64,000 nucleotides of DNA, from contig JANYGI010000161.1 of assembly GCA_025362495.1 (NCBI GenBank), forward strand, positions 1 to 64,000, written 5' to 3'. This document shows, in pieces, positions 1 to 8,630 of the stretch. The number at the start of each line of letters is the position of its first letter. Position 1 is the stretch's first letter. The notes below the pieces were generated by a model, which was not told the DNA's origin, searched no databases, and saw only the letters and a list, made by a program, of their open reading frames with translations. The stretch is from Byssovorax sp. (GTDB lineage: Bacteria > Myxococcota_A > Polyangia > Polyangiales > Polyangiaceae). Both the position numbers and the translations under genes were made by a program.

Positions 1-540
1 ACGCTCGACGCGTACCACGCGATCATCCGCGCCATCGTCGGCGCGCCCAAGCCGGTGGTCGCGCTGGTCGAGGGCGGCGCCGTCGGCTTCGGCTGCGACA
101 TCGCCCTCGCCTGCGATCTGCGCGTCCTCGCGGAGGGGGCCTATCTGCAGGAGAAGTTCGTGAAGATCGGGTTGATGCCCGACGGCGGAGGCACCTTCTG
201 GCTGCCGCGGCTCATCGGTATCGGCCGAGCGATGGAGATGATCTTGATCGGCGATCCGGTCGACGCGGCGCGCGCGGAGTCGCTCGGCCTGGCCAACCGC
301 GTTGTCCCCGCGGCCAACCTGCGCGAAGAGGGGATGAAGCTCGCCCACAGGCTCGCTGCCGGGCCGCCGCTGGCCTATGCGGAGATCAAGCGCGCTGTCC
401 GCGCCGGCCTCGGCGGGACGATCGACACCGCCCTCGACCTGGAGAAGAAGGGGCAGTTGAAGTGCCTCACTTCCAGTGACTGCTTCGAGGGCGTGGCCGC
501 CTGGATGCAGAAGCGCGAGCCTGAATTCCAAGGGAATTAG
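1..540 (+). CDS. Enoyl-CoA hydratase/isomerase (crotonase) family, 3' part
   Basis: The gene enters from outside the window; 179 C-terminal codons are visible. It is a crotonase-fold enzyme acting on an acyl-CoA in the cytoplasm. The visible part has the KPVVALVEGGAVGFGCD oxyanion-hole region, then PDGGG and LPRLIG, and a C-terminal helix ending in EPEFQGN. Aligned to rat enoyl-CoA hydratase, the first catalytic Glu position (Glu144) is Asp (GCDIALACD) and the second (Glu164) is a hydrophobic residue. This fits isomerase-type members such as PaaG better than classical hydratases, but the substrate cannot be told. It stops 53 bases before the end of the convergent Uma2-like gene. Confidence 0.9.
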   Translation, partial: TLDAYHAIIRAIVGAPKPVVALVEGGAVGFGCDIALACDLRVLAEGAYLQEKFVKIGLMPDGGGTFWLPRLIGIGRAMEMILIGDPVDAARAESLGLANRVVPAANLREEGMKLAHRLAAGPPLAYAEIKRAVRAGLGGTIDTALDLEKKGQLKCLTSSDCFEGVAAWMQKREPEFQGN

Positions 541-592
541 CGATCGACATGGCCCGTGGCGAGCGGGTCACCTGAAGGCACGCGGCCCGGGT

Positions 593-1528
593 TCAGTCGG
601 CGAACACCTCGTCCACGACACCGGCGCTCGTGGCGCGGAGGAGCCAGCGCTGGAGTGTGGCCGCGTCGGAGCAGGAGGCGACCCGCGCTCTGGCTCCGTC
701 GGTGACAATGATGCCGCGGGCGCCGAGCAGGGCCGCGATCGCCTCGCGCAGCGCCGCGAGCGCCTGCGTGGCCTGCGCCTGCGCCTGCGTGGCCTGCTCC
801 TGCGCCTGCGTGGCCTGCGCCGCTGCGTCCTCGGCCCGCGCCTCGAGATCGGCCACCATTCTGTTGAGCCGGCCGATCAGATCGCCGCTCCCCGGCAGCT
901 CGGCCGTGCCGTTGAAGAACCGCAGCGTGCCCCCCTCGATGGCGAGGTCGAGACCCAGCACGGCGGACGCGTGACGGCCGAACTGCGGCACGATTCGCTG
1001 GTAGCGCCGAGCGTGCTCGCCGGTGAGGCGATACCCGTAGATGAGCTGGTGGAGGCGGTCGTACACGAAGTATTCGGGGATACCGAGCTTCGCGTAGCGC
1101 TCCACGTTGTCGATCAGGTCCTTGCTGCGGCTGCCGTGGTGCAGCACCTCGATCACCAGATCGAGCCCCTTGCCTTCGTCGGCGACGACCCACGCCATGC
1201 GCGCGTCGTCCTCGGGCTCGACCACACCGACGACGGCGAGCACGTCGGGCGAGAAGACGGCTTCTCCCGGGTACATGACGGCCATCTCCTCCGCGAGGTA
1301 GACGGCGCGCCCGATCGCGCTGAAATGCAGGCCGAGCGCGTCGATCGTACGAGTCTTGGCCTTCTTGTGACGCCGGCCCTCGGTCATGGCCGCGGCGGGA
1401 TCGGAGAGGGCGTCGAGGACGCGCACGAGGAAGCTCTCGCGCTCGGCCGGGCTCATCGCGCGCCAGGCCTCTTCGGTCGGGGCGATCACGGGCAGCGCGG
1501 GGGGGACATCGGGGAGCGTCTGGGCCAT
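593..1528 (-). CDS. Uma2-family (DUF820) putative endonuclease with C-terminal coiled coil
   Basis: Belongs to the Uma2/DUF820 family, which has a PD-(D/E)xK nuclease-like fold, is often expanded in myxobacteria and cyanobacteria, and has no settled role. The family signature is visible as FSPDVLAV, then DLVIEVLHHGSR, KDLIDNVERYAKLGIPEYFVYD. The last ~110 residues hold Ala/Gln-rich heptads (repeats of TQAQ) predicting a coiled coil, then a ~40-residue tail. I place the start at the Met that gives MAQTLPDVPP, for 311 residues. The frame stays open to 1699, but that extra N-terminus runs antisense to an SRPBCC-like sequence and looks unlike the family. Nuclease activity is family inference only. 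Confidence 0.8.
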   Translation of the reverse strand: MAQTLPDVPPALPVIAPTEEAWRAMSPAERESFLVRVLDALSDPAAAMTEGRRHKKAKTRTIDALGLHFSAIGRAVYLAEEMAVMYPGEAVFSPDVLAVVGVVEPEDDARMAWVVADEGKGLDLVIEVLHHGSRSKDLIDNVERYAKLGIPEYFVYDRLHQLIYGYRLTGEHARRYQRIVPQFGRHASAVLGLDLAIEGGTLRFFNGTAELPGSGDLIGRLNRMVADLEARAEDAAAQATQAQEQATQAQAQATQALAALREAIAALLGARGIIVTDGARARVASCSDAATLQRWLLRATSAGVVDEVFAD

Positions 1529-1583
1529 GAGATCCAGGCATACCACGTCGCCCGCGACGATCTCGGTGTAGACTGCCCGGCGC

Positions 1584-1853
1584 GTGCCGCCCGCGATCTT
1601 TCTCTCCACCTCTTCGTTCACCACCGAGGTCCGCGTCGACGCTCCTCCCGCGGCGGTGCTCGCCGTGCTCGACGATCCTCCGACATTCATGCGCCTCAAT
1701 CCACTGGTGGTCGCGGTGGATCCCGTGCCGGGCGAGGTCGATCACTACGTCGTGACGGATCGACTGCGCTTGCTCGGGATATCCTTCAATTTCCGTTACA
1801 GAGCGCGCGCTCGGCGGGTCGCCGCCGGCCTCGACAGCGAGGTGTGGAGCCCA
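1584..1853 (+). pseudogene. SRPBCC (START/polyketide cyclase-like) domain remnant
   Basis: Reading this strand gives a stretch starting about FTTEVRVDAPPAAVLAVLDD and continuing to SFNFRYRARARR and SEVWSP. This has the beta-strand/helix pattern of the N-terminal half of an SRPBCC ligand-binding protein. SRPBCC proteins are about 140-160 residues; here the similarity ends after about 80, and the frame runs on only as low-quality sequence to a stop at 1910. Another frame (1855-1989) encodes an unrelated-looking helical tail ending in VEAGIRDFVARMAR that I cannot assign. I read it as a decayed or deletion-truncated gene overlapping the 5' side of the Uma2-like gene. Confidence 0.45.
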
Positions 1854-2064
1854 GGTGCTGGACTCGATGGCGCTGCACCACCGCAAAGAGGGTGGCCGCG
1901 CCGCGATTGAAGCGCTGGAGATCGCCCTGGAAACACCTCGATCCGTCGAGGCGGGGATCCGCGACTTCGTGGCCCGCATGGCGCGCTGACGCTCGGCCTG
2001 GCCGCGCGCTTGCGCTCGGACCCGTGCAGCCCAAGGTCACCGCCGCGAACACGCGGAGGAGCCG

Positions 2065-5000
2065 ATGAGCACCGGGAGAGACCGAGACAGCTTGTTGACG
2101 AGCGCGCTGGAGCGCAGCCGCCGGATGACCGAGCACGATGACGAGCTCCAGCGCCTCGTGCCGCTCGGCGAAAGTCGAGAGCGCTTGCTCGCCGAGGCGC
2201 GGTCGAGCATCGAGTGCCTCGCCCGGGCCTGCGAGCTCTACGCGGAGCGAACCTGCTTTGCAGAAGCGCGCCCGTCGGCCTCCGACGATCTCGAATTCAC
2301 CACCTATGCTCGGCTCTGGAGCCGGATCGAGGCCGCCGCGAGCGGGCTGCGCCACCAGCGCCTCGCCGACACCGGCGCGTTCGTCGGGATCTGCGGCTTC
2401 GGGAGCGTCGATTGGGTGGTCGCCGATCTGGCCTGTCTCTATCTCGCGGCCGTCTCGGTCCCGATCCAGACGACCATCACGCGGGCCGATCTTCGCAACC
2501 TGATCGACGAGGCCGAGCTCCGCTGCGTGGTGTGCAGCCTGGCGCAGATCGAGCTCCTCGCCTCGGTCTTGCCCGACTGTCCATCGGTCGCGAGCCTCGT
2601 CGTCATCGACGTCGACGATCGCGATCCTCACGCGTTCGAGGCCTGGGAGCTCGCCCGGCAATCGCTCGAAGAAGAGCACGGTGCCAGGCTCACCGTCGTG
2701 CGCCTCGCGGAGATCGAGCACCTTGGCCGCCACACCGGGCTCGTTCCGTATGTCGAGCCGGCGCAAAGGCACGACGGCGGGCCTGATCCGCTGATGACCC
2801 TGATGTACACCTCGGGCAGCACCGGCTCGCCCAAAGGGGCCATGTTCCCGGAGAGCCTGTGGCGCTCGTTCTGGCGCTCCCCCTCGTTCGGCCGCTTCCC
2901 GCCGATCCCCCACGTCTTCGTCAACTACATGCCCCTCAACCACCTGGCGGGGCGGGCGTCGATCATCCGCTCGATCCGGGAAGGGGGGCGGACCAGCTTC
3001 GTGAGCCGGAGCGACATGTCGACGCTCTTCGAGGATATCCGGCGGACGCGGCCGACGTCGTTGATGCTGATCCCGCGCGTCTCGGCGATGATCCACCAGC
3101 GGTTCCAGTCCGAGGCGGTGAAGCGCGCCGCGGAGCGCGGGGTCGATCGGAGCGACGAGGCGGCGAGGGCGCGAATCGAGGACGAGATCATCGGCGAGAT
3201 GCGCGGCTCGTTCCTCGGCGATCGGCTCGTCTACGCGATGGCCGGGACCGCGCCTACCGCGCCCGAGGTCCGCGATTTCATCGAGCGTTGCTTCGAGATC
3301 CCGCTCTTCGACACCTATGGATCCACCGAGGCCGGCCCGATCTCCTTCGAGGACCGGATCATGAGCGAGGTGGTGAGCGAGATCAAGCTCGTCTCGGTGC
3401 CCGAGCTCGGTTATCGGGTCACCGATGTGCCCTTTGCGCGGGGCGAGCTCTGCCTGAAATCACCGCGGGTGATCCCCGGCTATTACCGGAACCCCGAGGC
3501 CACGCGGGGGCTCTTCGACGAGGATGGATTCCTGATGACGGGCGACGTGGTCGAGCAGCGTGGGCCCGACGAGTTCGCGTGGATCGACCGCAAGAAGAAC
3601 GTCCTCAAGCTCGCTCAGGGCGAGTTCGTGAGCCCCTCGCGGCTCGAGGAGATCTACGCCGCGGGCAGCCCGTTCATCCAGCACATGTACCTCCACGGCG
3701 ACAGTCTGCGGGCCTATCTGCTCGCCGTCATCGTGCCTGACCGCGCCGCCGTCGAGACGGCCTTGCGCGCGCGGAACGTCGCGTCCGACGAGGCGGCCGT
3801 CAAGGGGTTGATCCGCGAGGATCTCGCCCGGATCGCCCGGGAAGAGCCGCTGAACAGCTTCGAGATCCCGCGCGATTTCCTGCTCGAGCCCGAGCCGTTC
3901 TCGCAGAAGAAAGGCCTCCTCACCGAGAGCGGAAAGCCGATGCGCCCGCGGCTGCGCGCCTGTTACGGGGAGCGCCTCGAGCGCCTCTACGAAGAGATCG
4001 AGCGCCGGCAAATCGAGGAGCTCTACGATCTGGCCGGCAAGAAGGGCGGCGAGGGCACCGTTGCCGATCGCGTCCGCAAGGCGATGGAGGTCACTCTGGG
4101 GCTCCGCGACGTCGATCTCGAGAGCACGACGCGGAGCTTCCTCGAGCTCGGCGGCGACTCGCTCAGCGCGGTTCGCCTCGCCGATCTGATCCGTGATCTC
4201 TGCGGCGTCGAGGTGCCCGTGGGGATGTTGCTCGATCCCACGCTCCGCGTGAGCGGCCTGGTTCGTCACGTGGAAGAGCGCCTGTCGGGCCCGCGCCCGG
4301 GCAGCCCGGCGACCTTCGAACAGATCCACGGCGCCGGAGCGACGATCGTCCGCGCCGACGATCTGAAGCTCGATCGTTTCCTCTCTGCCAGCGACCTCGA
4401 GGCGGCGCAAAAGGCCCTGCCCGCGTCGGCGTTGCCGGAGGAGCCGAGGGTCACCCTCCTGACGGGCGCGAGCGGCTTCCTCGGTCGCTTCCTCACGCTC
4501 ACGCTGCTGGAGCGGGCGTCGCGCTCGGGCGGGCAGGTGGTTTGCGTGGTGCGCGCGTCGAGCGACGCGGAGGCCCTGGAGCGTCTGCGCGCCTCGTACA
4601 AGACCTCCGATCCGGCGCTGTGGACGCGGTTTCAGGCGCTCTCCCGGGGCCGGCTCACCGTGCTCCAGGGAGATCTGATGAAGCCGCAGCTCGGCCTCAC
4701 CGAGGAGGTCTACGACCGGCTCTGCGACGAGGTAGACTCCATCGTTCACAACGGCGCTCTCGTGAACCACGCGTTCTCGTATCCGCAGCTCTTCGAGCCC
4801 AACGTGCTCGGCACGGCCACGCTGATGCGGATCGCGACGCGCCGACGGATCAAGGCGTTTCGCTTCGTCTCGACGGTCGGCGTCGCCGCCGGCGTCGGGC
4901 AGCGGGAGCCGATCCGCGAGGACGAGGACGCGCGCTCGCTCTCTCGCGAGCGCCCGACCGACTCGGGCTACGCCGTCGGCTACGGCACCAGCAAATGGGC

Positions 5001-5667
5001 GGCGGAGATCCTGCTCCGGCAGCTCGCGGAGCGCCTCGCGGTCCCGGTCGAGGTCTTCCGGTGCAGCATGATCTTGCCGAGCCGGGAGTACGTCGGGCAG
5101 GTCAACGTGGGTGACTTCTTGACCCGGCTGCTCTTCAGCGTCGTCGTCACCGCGCTCGCGCCGCGCTCGTTTTACGCGGGCGACGCGCGCCGCGCACACT
5201 TCGACGGGCTACCGGTGGACTTCGTCGCGCGCAGCATCGCCGCGATCGGCGCCGCGCCGCGCCCCTCGTTCGCGACGTACCACGTCGTCAACGCGCAGTG
5301 GGACGACGGGGTCTCGCTCGATACGCTGGTCGACTGGATCGCGTCGGCGGGCTACCCGGTGACGCGCCTGGCGGATCACGCGGCGTGGCTCGCGGAGTTT
5401 CGCCGGCGGCTCCTGGCCCTGCCGCCGCCGCTGCAGCAGCGCTCGGCGCTGCCGATCCTGCACCAGTGGGCGCAGCCGATCCCGGCCTCTGCGGAGACCC
5501 GCTTCGACGCCCGGCAGCTGCGAGAGCGGCTCGAAGAGATCGGAGGCGGCCCGGTCGAGATCCCGCGGCTCGACGAGCGCGCGATCCACGCCTACCTGCG
5601 CGATCTGGTCGTGCTCGGGCTGATCGAGGAGCCGGCGGACCCGGCTCGCGCCAGGGGCGCCGCGTAG
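2065..5667 (+). CDS. car: Carboxylic acid reductase (adenylation-carrier-thioester reductase)
   Basis: A 1200-residue protein of the CAR family, which reduces a carboxylic acid to the aldehyde with ATP and NADPH. Domains in order: adenylation domain (about 1-640) with the phosphate loop MYTSGSTGSPKG from residue 247, YGSTEAG, and LMTGDVVE with the DRKKNVLKLAQGEFV hinge; phosphopantetheine carrier domain with LGGDSLS, modifiable Ser699; and an NADPH-dependent reductase domain with TGASGFLG (800-807) and catalytic Tyr973-x3-Lys977. Size and order match known CARs. A GGAGGA ribosome site lies just before the ATG. It needs a phosphopantetheinyl transferase, not seen here. The substrate is unknown; the upstream crotonase gives only weak context. 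Confidence 0.95.
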   Translation: MSTGRDRDSLLTSALERSRRMTEHDDELQRLVPLGESRERLLAEARSSIECLARACELYAERTCFAEARPSASDDLEFTTYARLWSRIEAAASGLRHQRLADTGAFVGICGFGSVDWVVADLACLYLAAVSVPIQTTITRADLRNLIDEAELRCVVCSLAQIELLASVLPDCPSVASLVVIDVDDRDPHAFEAWELARQSLEEEHGARLTVVRLAEIEHLGRHTGLVPYVEPAQRHDGGPDPLMTLMYTSGSTGSPKGAMFPESLWRSFWRSPSFGRFPPIPHVFVNYMPLNHLAGRASIIRSIREGGRTSFVSRSDMSTLFEDIRRTRPTSLMLIPRVSAMIHQRFQSEAVKRAAERGVDRSDEAARARIEDEIIGEMRGSFLGDRLVYAMAGTAPTAPEVRDFIERCFEIPLFDTYGSTEAGPISFEDRIMSEVVSEIKLVSVPELGYRVTDVPFARGELCLKSPRVIPGYYRNPEATRGLFDEDGFLMTGDVVEQRGPDEFAWIDRKKNVLKLAQGEFVSPSRLEEIYAAGSPFIQHMYLHGDSLRAYLLAVIVPDRAAVETALRARNVASDEAAVKGLIREDLARIAREEPLNSFEIPRDFLLEPEPFSQKKGLLTESGKPMRPRLRACYGERLERLYEEIERRQIEELYDLAGKKGGEGTVADRVRKAMEVTLGLRDVDLESTTRSFLELGGDSLSAVRLADLIRDLCGVEVPVGMLLDPTLRVSGLVRHVEERLSGPRPGSPATFEQIHGAGATIVRADDLKLDRFLSASDLEAAQKALPASALPEEPRVTLLTGASGFLGRFLTLTLLERASRSGGQVVCVVRASSDAEALERLRASYKTSDPALWTRFQALSRGRLTVLQGDLMKPQLGLTEEVYDRLCDEVDSIVHNGALVNHAFSYPQLFEPNVLGTATLMRIATRRRIKAFRFVSTVGVAAGVGQREPIREDEDARSLSRERPTDSGYAVGYGTSKWAAEILLRQLAERLAVPVEVFRCSMILPSREYVGQVNVGDFLTRLLFSVVVTALAPRSFYAGDARRAHFDGLPVDFVARSIAAIGAAPRPSFATYHVVNAQWDDGVSLDTLVDWIASAGYPVTRLADHAAWLAEFRRRLLALPPPLQQRSALPILHQWAQPIPASAETRFDARQLRERLEEIGGGPVEIPRLDERAIHAYLRDLVVLGLIEEPADPARARGAA

Positions 5668-5711
5668 GATCGCTGCTGGAGCACCGAACAGGTTGAAGAG
5701 TCGGAGAATTC

Positions 5712-5795
5712 ACAGGGAGGCGAGGAGGACTGGGAGACCCGAGGGAAAATCTTTCCCAATCTTCCTCTCACCTCCCCGTCTCCTCGCCTCCCTGT
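5712..5795. repeat. Dispersed palindromic element, copy 1, between convergent genes
   Basis: A perfect 16-bp inverted repeat, ACAGGGAGGCGAGGAG at 5712-5727 and its complement at 5780-5795, flanks a 52-bp loop. The loop holds a smaller hairpin (GGGAAA 5743-5748, TTTCCC 5752-5757). The same 16-bp arms, with related flanks ending in CCGGTC, occur at 47858-47991. Both copies sit between the 3' ends of converging genes, so each could serve as a bidirectional terminator as well as being a mobile-type repeat. Confidence 0.75.
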
Positions 5796-5839
5796 TAAAT
5801 TTCCGGTCTTTGTTTTGGCATTTAAAGCTGATCGGCGCC

Positions 5840-6709
5840 CTAGCGCCGACCCTTGCTGCGCTTGCGCGTCCCCTGGACGATCTTGGCGGCGTTGCGATCG
5901 GGCCGCGCGCTGGCGACGAGAAGATCGACGAGGCGCTTGGCCTCGGCGTTGGAGATGCGATCCTTGCGCAGGGCGCCGATGGCCTCGTCGACGACCTTGC
6001 GCGACTCGGGGCGCTGGATCTTCGAGACGCGCTCGATCCAGGTGATCGTCTCGGGGAAGCGGGCGGCCAGCGCGGCGATCTGCTTCGGCATCAGATCGCG
6101 GAGCGTGCGGACGCCCTGCGATCGCTCGGCGGCGCGCGGCGATCTGTCGGCCAGCGCGAACGCCTCGTCGAGGCGGGCAATGATCGGCTCGGGATCGTGG
6201 AGCGCGTCGAGGATGGTGCGATCCGTCAGCGCTTCGAGCACGACGTGGGCCTGGAGGTAGCCGTCGGTCCACGCGGCGAGCTCGCCCACGAAGGCGTCGC
6301 CCTTCGCGAGCAGCAGGGTGCGCACCGCCTCGATCACGCCCTGGCGCACGGCGAAGCGCGCGTCCTCCGCGAGGTCTTGCAGGCCGGCGAGCGCGGCCTT
6401 GGGCTCGTGTCCGGCGAGGTAGCGCGCGGCGAGCGTCATCGCGGCGACGAGGCGCGGGAACTCGCCCTCGTCGGCGATGAGCTCGCGCAGCAAGGGATCG
6501 CCCTTGCGCCCGTGAGGCGCGATCGTGAGGCCGACGACGCGGGCGAGATCGAGGTTCGGTCGCGGGCCGGGCAGGCCGGAGTTGCGCGAGAGCTGATCGA
6601 AGAGATCGGCCGTGTTCCCCTCGGAAATGGCGCGATCGAGGGCGGCCACGATGCGCGCGTTGCGCAGCGTCGACTCGGCCTGCGCGCGGGATGATCTCGG
6701 TATGCTCAT
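5840..6709 (-). CDS. Hypothetical helical protein, HEAT/ARM-like
   Basis: A 289-residue soluble protein with no signal peptide or membrane segment. It is almost wholly amphipathic helices, with repeated patterns such as FPRLVAAMTLAARYL, FAVRQGVIEAVRTLLL and AHVVLEALTD typical of HEAT/ARM solenoids. The tail is very basic (last 20 residues Lys/Arg-rich), which would suit nucleic-acid contact. No catalytic motif was recognised. It ends at the palindromic element, convergent with the carboxylic acid reductase, and its start lies a few bases downstream of the next gene's stop (6714), so the two are probably co-transcribed. DNA glycosylase-type AlkD repeats are an alternative I cannot support. Confidence 0.7.
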   Translation of the reverse strand: MSIPRSSRAQAESTLRNARIVAALDRAISEGNTADLFDQLSRNSGLPGPRPNLDLARVVGLTIAPHGRKGDPLLRELIADEGEFPRLVAAMTLAARYLAGHEPKAALAGLQDLAEDARFAVRQGVIEAVRTLLLAKGDAFVGELAAWTDGYLQAHVVLEALTDRTILDALHDPEPIIARLDEAFALADRSPRAAERSQGVRTLRDLMPKQIAALAARFPETITWIERVSKIQRPESRKVVDEAIGALRKDRISNAEAKRLVDLLVASARPDRNAAKIVQGTRKRSKGRR

Positions 6710-6713
6710 TCGG

Positions 6714-7967
6714 TCAGAACCCCAGGGCGAAGCCGGCCTCCGGGGTGATGACCGGAACGACCGAGGGAAACGTGATGCCCCCGCGTACCGCGAGGTGGAA
6801 GGCGATGCCAGGGCTCGGTGCGATCTGGACGCCGACGCCGCCCGCCGCGAAGGCCAGGCCGGCCTGCTTGTACGCCGAAACCGTCTGCTTGCGGGGCTCG
6901 AGGAATCCGTCGCGGCTCGGCTTCGTGCAGTCGCTGCCGGTGTCGCTGGGCTTCTTCGCGCCGCAGGTCGCGCCGTCTTCGAGGAGGTCGACGTCGACGC
7001 GGGAGTCGATCTGCGCGACGCCGCCCGCGAGAAAAAGGAACGGCCGCACCCCGGATCCGACGAACGGGTTGGCCCCGGGCCACACGGCGAAGCGCGCCTC
7101 GACGTGCACGGGGAGGAAGCTCGCGCCGCCGTCGTGCGCGCCGTTGAACGCGAAGCCGAGGCGCGCGCCGAGGGTGATCCGCTCGCCGATGAGCCGGTCG
7201 TAGCCGAGGGTGATCCGCATCGTCGAGAGCACCGCGCCGGTGTTGATCTTGTCGGCGTTCCCGGGCGTCGGCGTGCCGACGTAGTGCGTCCCGTCCTTGC
7301 GCAGGCAGAAGAGGTGCGAGCTGGCCTGCGAGTCCTTGCTGCAGACGTCGTCGCCGCCGACGAAGGCCACGTCGGGCGAGAACGCGAGCGTGATCCAGTT
7401 GCGCTTGGCCTCGGCAGGCGGCGGCGCTTCGGGGCGGGGCTCGGGCGGCTTGTCGAGATCGCCCTCGTCGGTCGCGGGCTTCTTCTTCTCGATCACCGGC
7501 TCGGGCGAGTCTCTCTCGACGGCGGGATCGGGGGCCTCGACGGGCGCCTTCTTTCCGCCTTTTTTCCCGCCGATCCCGAGGCGTTTCTTCGCCTGATCGA
7601 ACGCGAACGAGACCTCGCTCGACGCGAGATCGGGATCGATCTTGGCCCGGGGATCGAGCGAGAGCGCCTCGACGAAGGCGTCGCTCGCGTCGGACAGCTC
7701 CTTCTTGCCACCCGCGAGGACGCTGCCGAGCGCCATGTAGAGCTTGGCCGTGATCGCGGGCGAGCACGCGTCGCCGCCGCAGGCCTTGATCGCCGCGCGC
7801 AGCCGCTGATCGGCGTCGTCGAAGCGCGTCTCGAGGTAGTCCTCTTCGAGCGCCTTCTTGCGCGCCGCCTCGGCCTGCGCGTCCTTCGGGCCGGCGAGCG
7901 TCGAGCCGGCCAGCAGCAGCGTCGCCCCGAGAGCAGCCCATGCGAGCGCGGATCGACGATGCCTCAC
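6714..7967 (-). CDS. Outer-membrane beta-barrel protein with periplasmic helical N-domain
   Basis: A 417-residue exported protein. From the GTG start chosen here it begins VRHRR followed by a hydrophobic segment (LAWAALGATLLLAGSTLA), a normal signal peptide. The frame is open further upstream but without signal-peptide logic. Residues ~35-125 form TPR-like helices (FDDADQRLRAAIKACGG, ALGSVLAGGKKELSDASDAF). A Lys/Pro/Glu-rich linker follows, then from ~185 alternating hydrophobic strands with Gly turns, ending in the aromatic-terminated strand AGFALGF typical of outer-membrane barrels. Function is unknown. The 660 bp upstream, up to the RlmN-like gene, hold DnaA-box-like repeats. Confidence 0.75.
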   Translation of the reverse strand: MRHRRSALAWAALGATLLLAGSTLAGPKDAQAEAARKKALEEDYLETRFDDADQRLRAAIKACGGDACSPAITAKLYMALGSVLAGGKKELSDASDAFVEALSLDPRAKIDPDLASSEVSFAFDQAKKRLGIGGKKGGKKAPVEAPDPAVERDSPEPVIEKKKPATDEGDLDKPPEPRPEAPPPAEAKRNWITLAFSPDVAFVGGDDVCSKDSQASSHLFCLRKDGTHYVGTPTPGNADKINTGAVLSTMRITLGYDRLIGERITLGARLGFAFNGAHDGGASFLPVHVEARFAVWPGANPFVGSGVRPFLFLAGGVAQIDSRVDVDLLEDGATCGAKKPSDTGSDCTKPSRDGFLEPRKQTVSAYKQAGLAFAAGGVGVQIAPSPGIAFHLAVRGGITFPSVVPVITPEAGFALGF

Positions 7968-8164
7968 GGGTGCTGCGCCTCGGTCGCCATCGCGCGGCAC
8001 TCTACTGCGCATGCCCGGCGATCCGAGAGAACAAACGAGGACGCGCGTGGAGCGAAGCGACGGCGCGGACCGGACGAGATTCAACGTGACGGCTGCAAAG
8101 GATGGCAAAGGCGTGGTCTCCGCGCCTCGGCGGGCGACCCCCATCGCCCTTTGTCATGGACGGG

Positions 8165-8545
8165 TTCTCCACAGGTTGTCACCAGCCTGTGGAGAGTACA
8201 CCTGCGCCTTTGCACCCTTGCCCGGACCTTCGCCGCGACGGACGAGCGTGATCAGGGGGAGCAAGGGCGCGAGCGCCGGTGAACAATCCGGTGAACAATC
8301 CGGTGAACAAGATGGCTTGAAAGCCTGGTTGTGGACCGGGGTTGGCAGCGCCCCGGACGACTCCTGCGTTCGTTCGATCCGCGGTGTGTTTGCCGCGGAG
8401 CTTCGAGCGCCAAGGTCTCTCTTTTGACATCTGTTTGCAACCGAAAAAATGGGCGAAACCCCTCCCGATTCTTGCCCACGGCTTGTCCACAGGTTGTGCC
8501 CTCGATATGGATGAGCTCCACGGGTTCTCCACCGGGTTATCCACA
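8165..8545. other. Cluster of DnaA-box-like sequences, candidate replication origin or DnaA-binding region
   Basis: The gap between divergent genes contains a perfect DnaA box TTATCCACA (8537-8545) and near matches TTGTCCACA (8483-8491), TTCTCCACA (8165-8173), TTCTCCACC (8525-8533), and CTCTCCACA on the minus strand (8188-8196). The first pair forms a 10-bp-arm inverted repeat (8166-8175/8186-8195). The last boxes follow a 12-bp period from about 8516 to 8550. A relatively A/T-rich patch lies near 8420-8455. dnaA, dnaN and other usual origin neighbours are not in the window, so this could be oriC, a DnaA-titration site, or chance recurrence of one motif. Confidence 0.5.
8276..8310 (+). repeat. 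Three 12-bp direct repeats (iteron-like)
   Basis: CCGGTGAACAAT occurs head to tail at 8276-8287 and 8288-8299, with an 11-base third copy at 8300-8310. It lies inside the non-coding gap, between the two groups of DnaA-box-like sequences. Such short phased repeats are typical of protein-binding arrays such as origin iterons or operators. No protein partner can be named. Confidence 0.75.
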
Positions 8546-8630
8546 GCTTCTGAACCTCGTTGACAAGCCGGTGACGCTGCGTTTGCGGCCGCGCGGACGC
8601 CGTGGGCGCGGCGTGCTACCACCGCTGGCC

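Noticed and set aside
776-840. Repeated GCCTGCGTGGCCTGC-type DNA
   Set aside because: Encodes the Gln/Ala heptads of the Uma2-like coiled coil; explained by the protein.
1855-1989. Short helical tail frame ending VEAGIRDFVARMAR
   Set aside because: 45 codons, family not recognised; mentioned only with the SRPBCC remnant.
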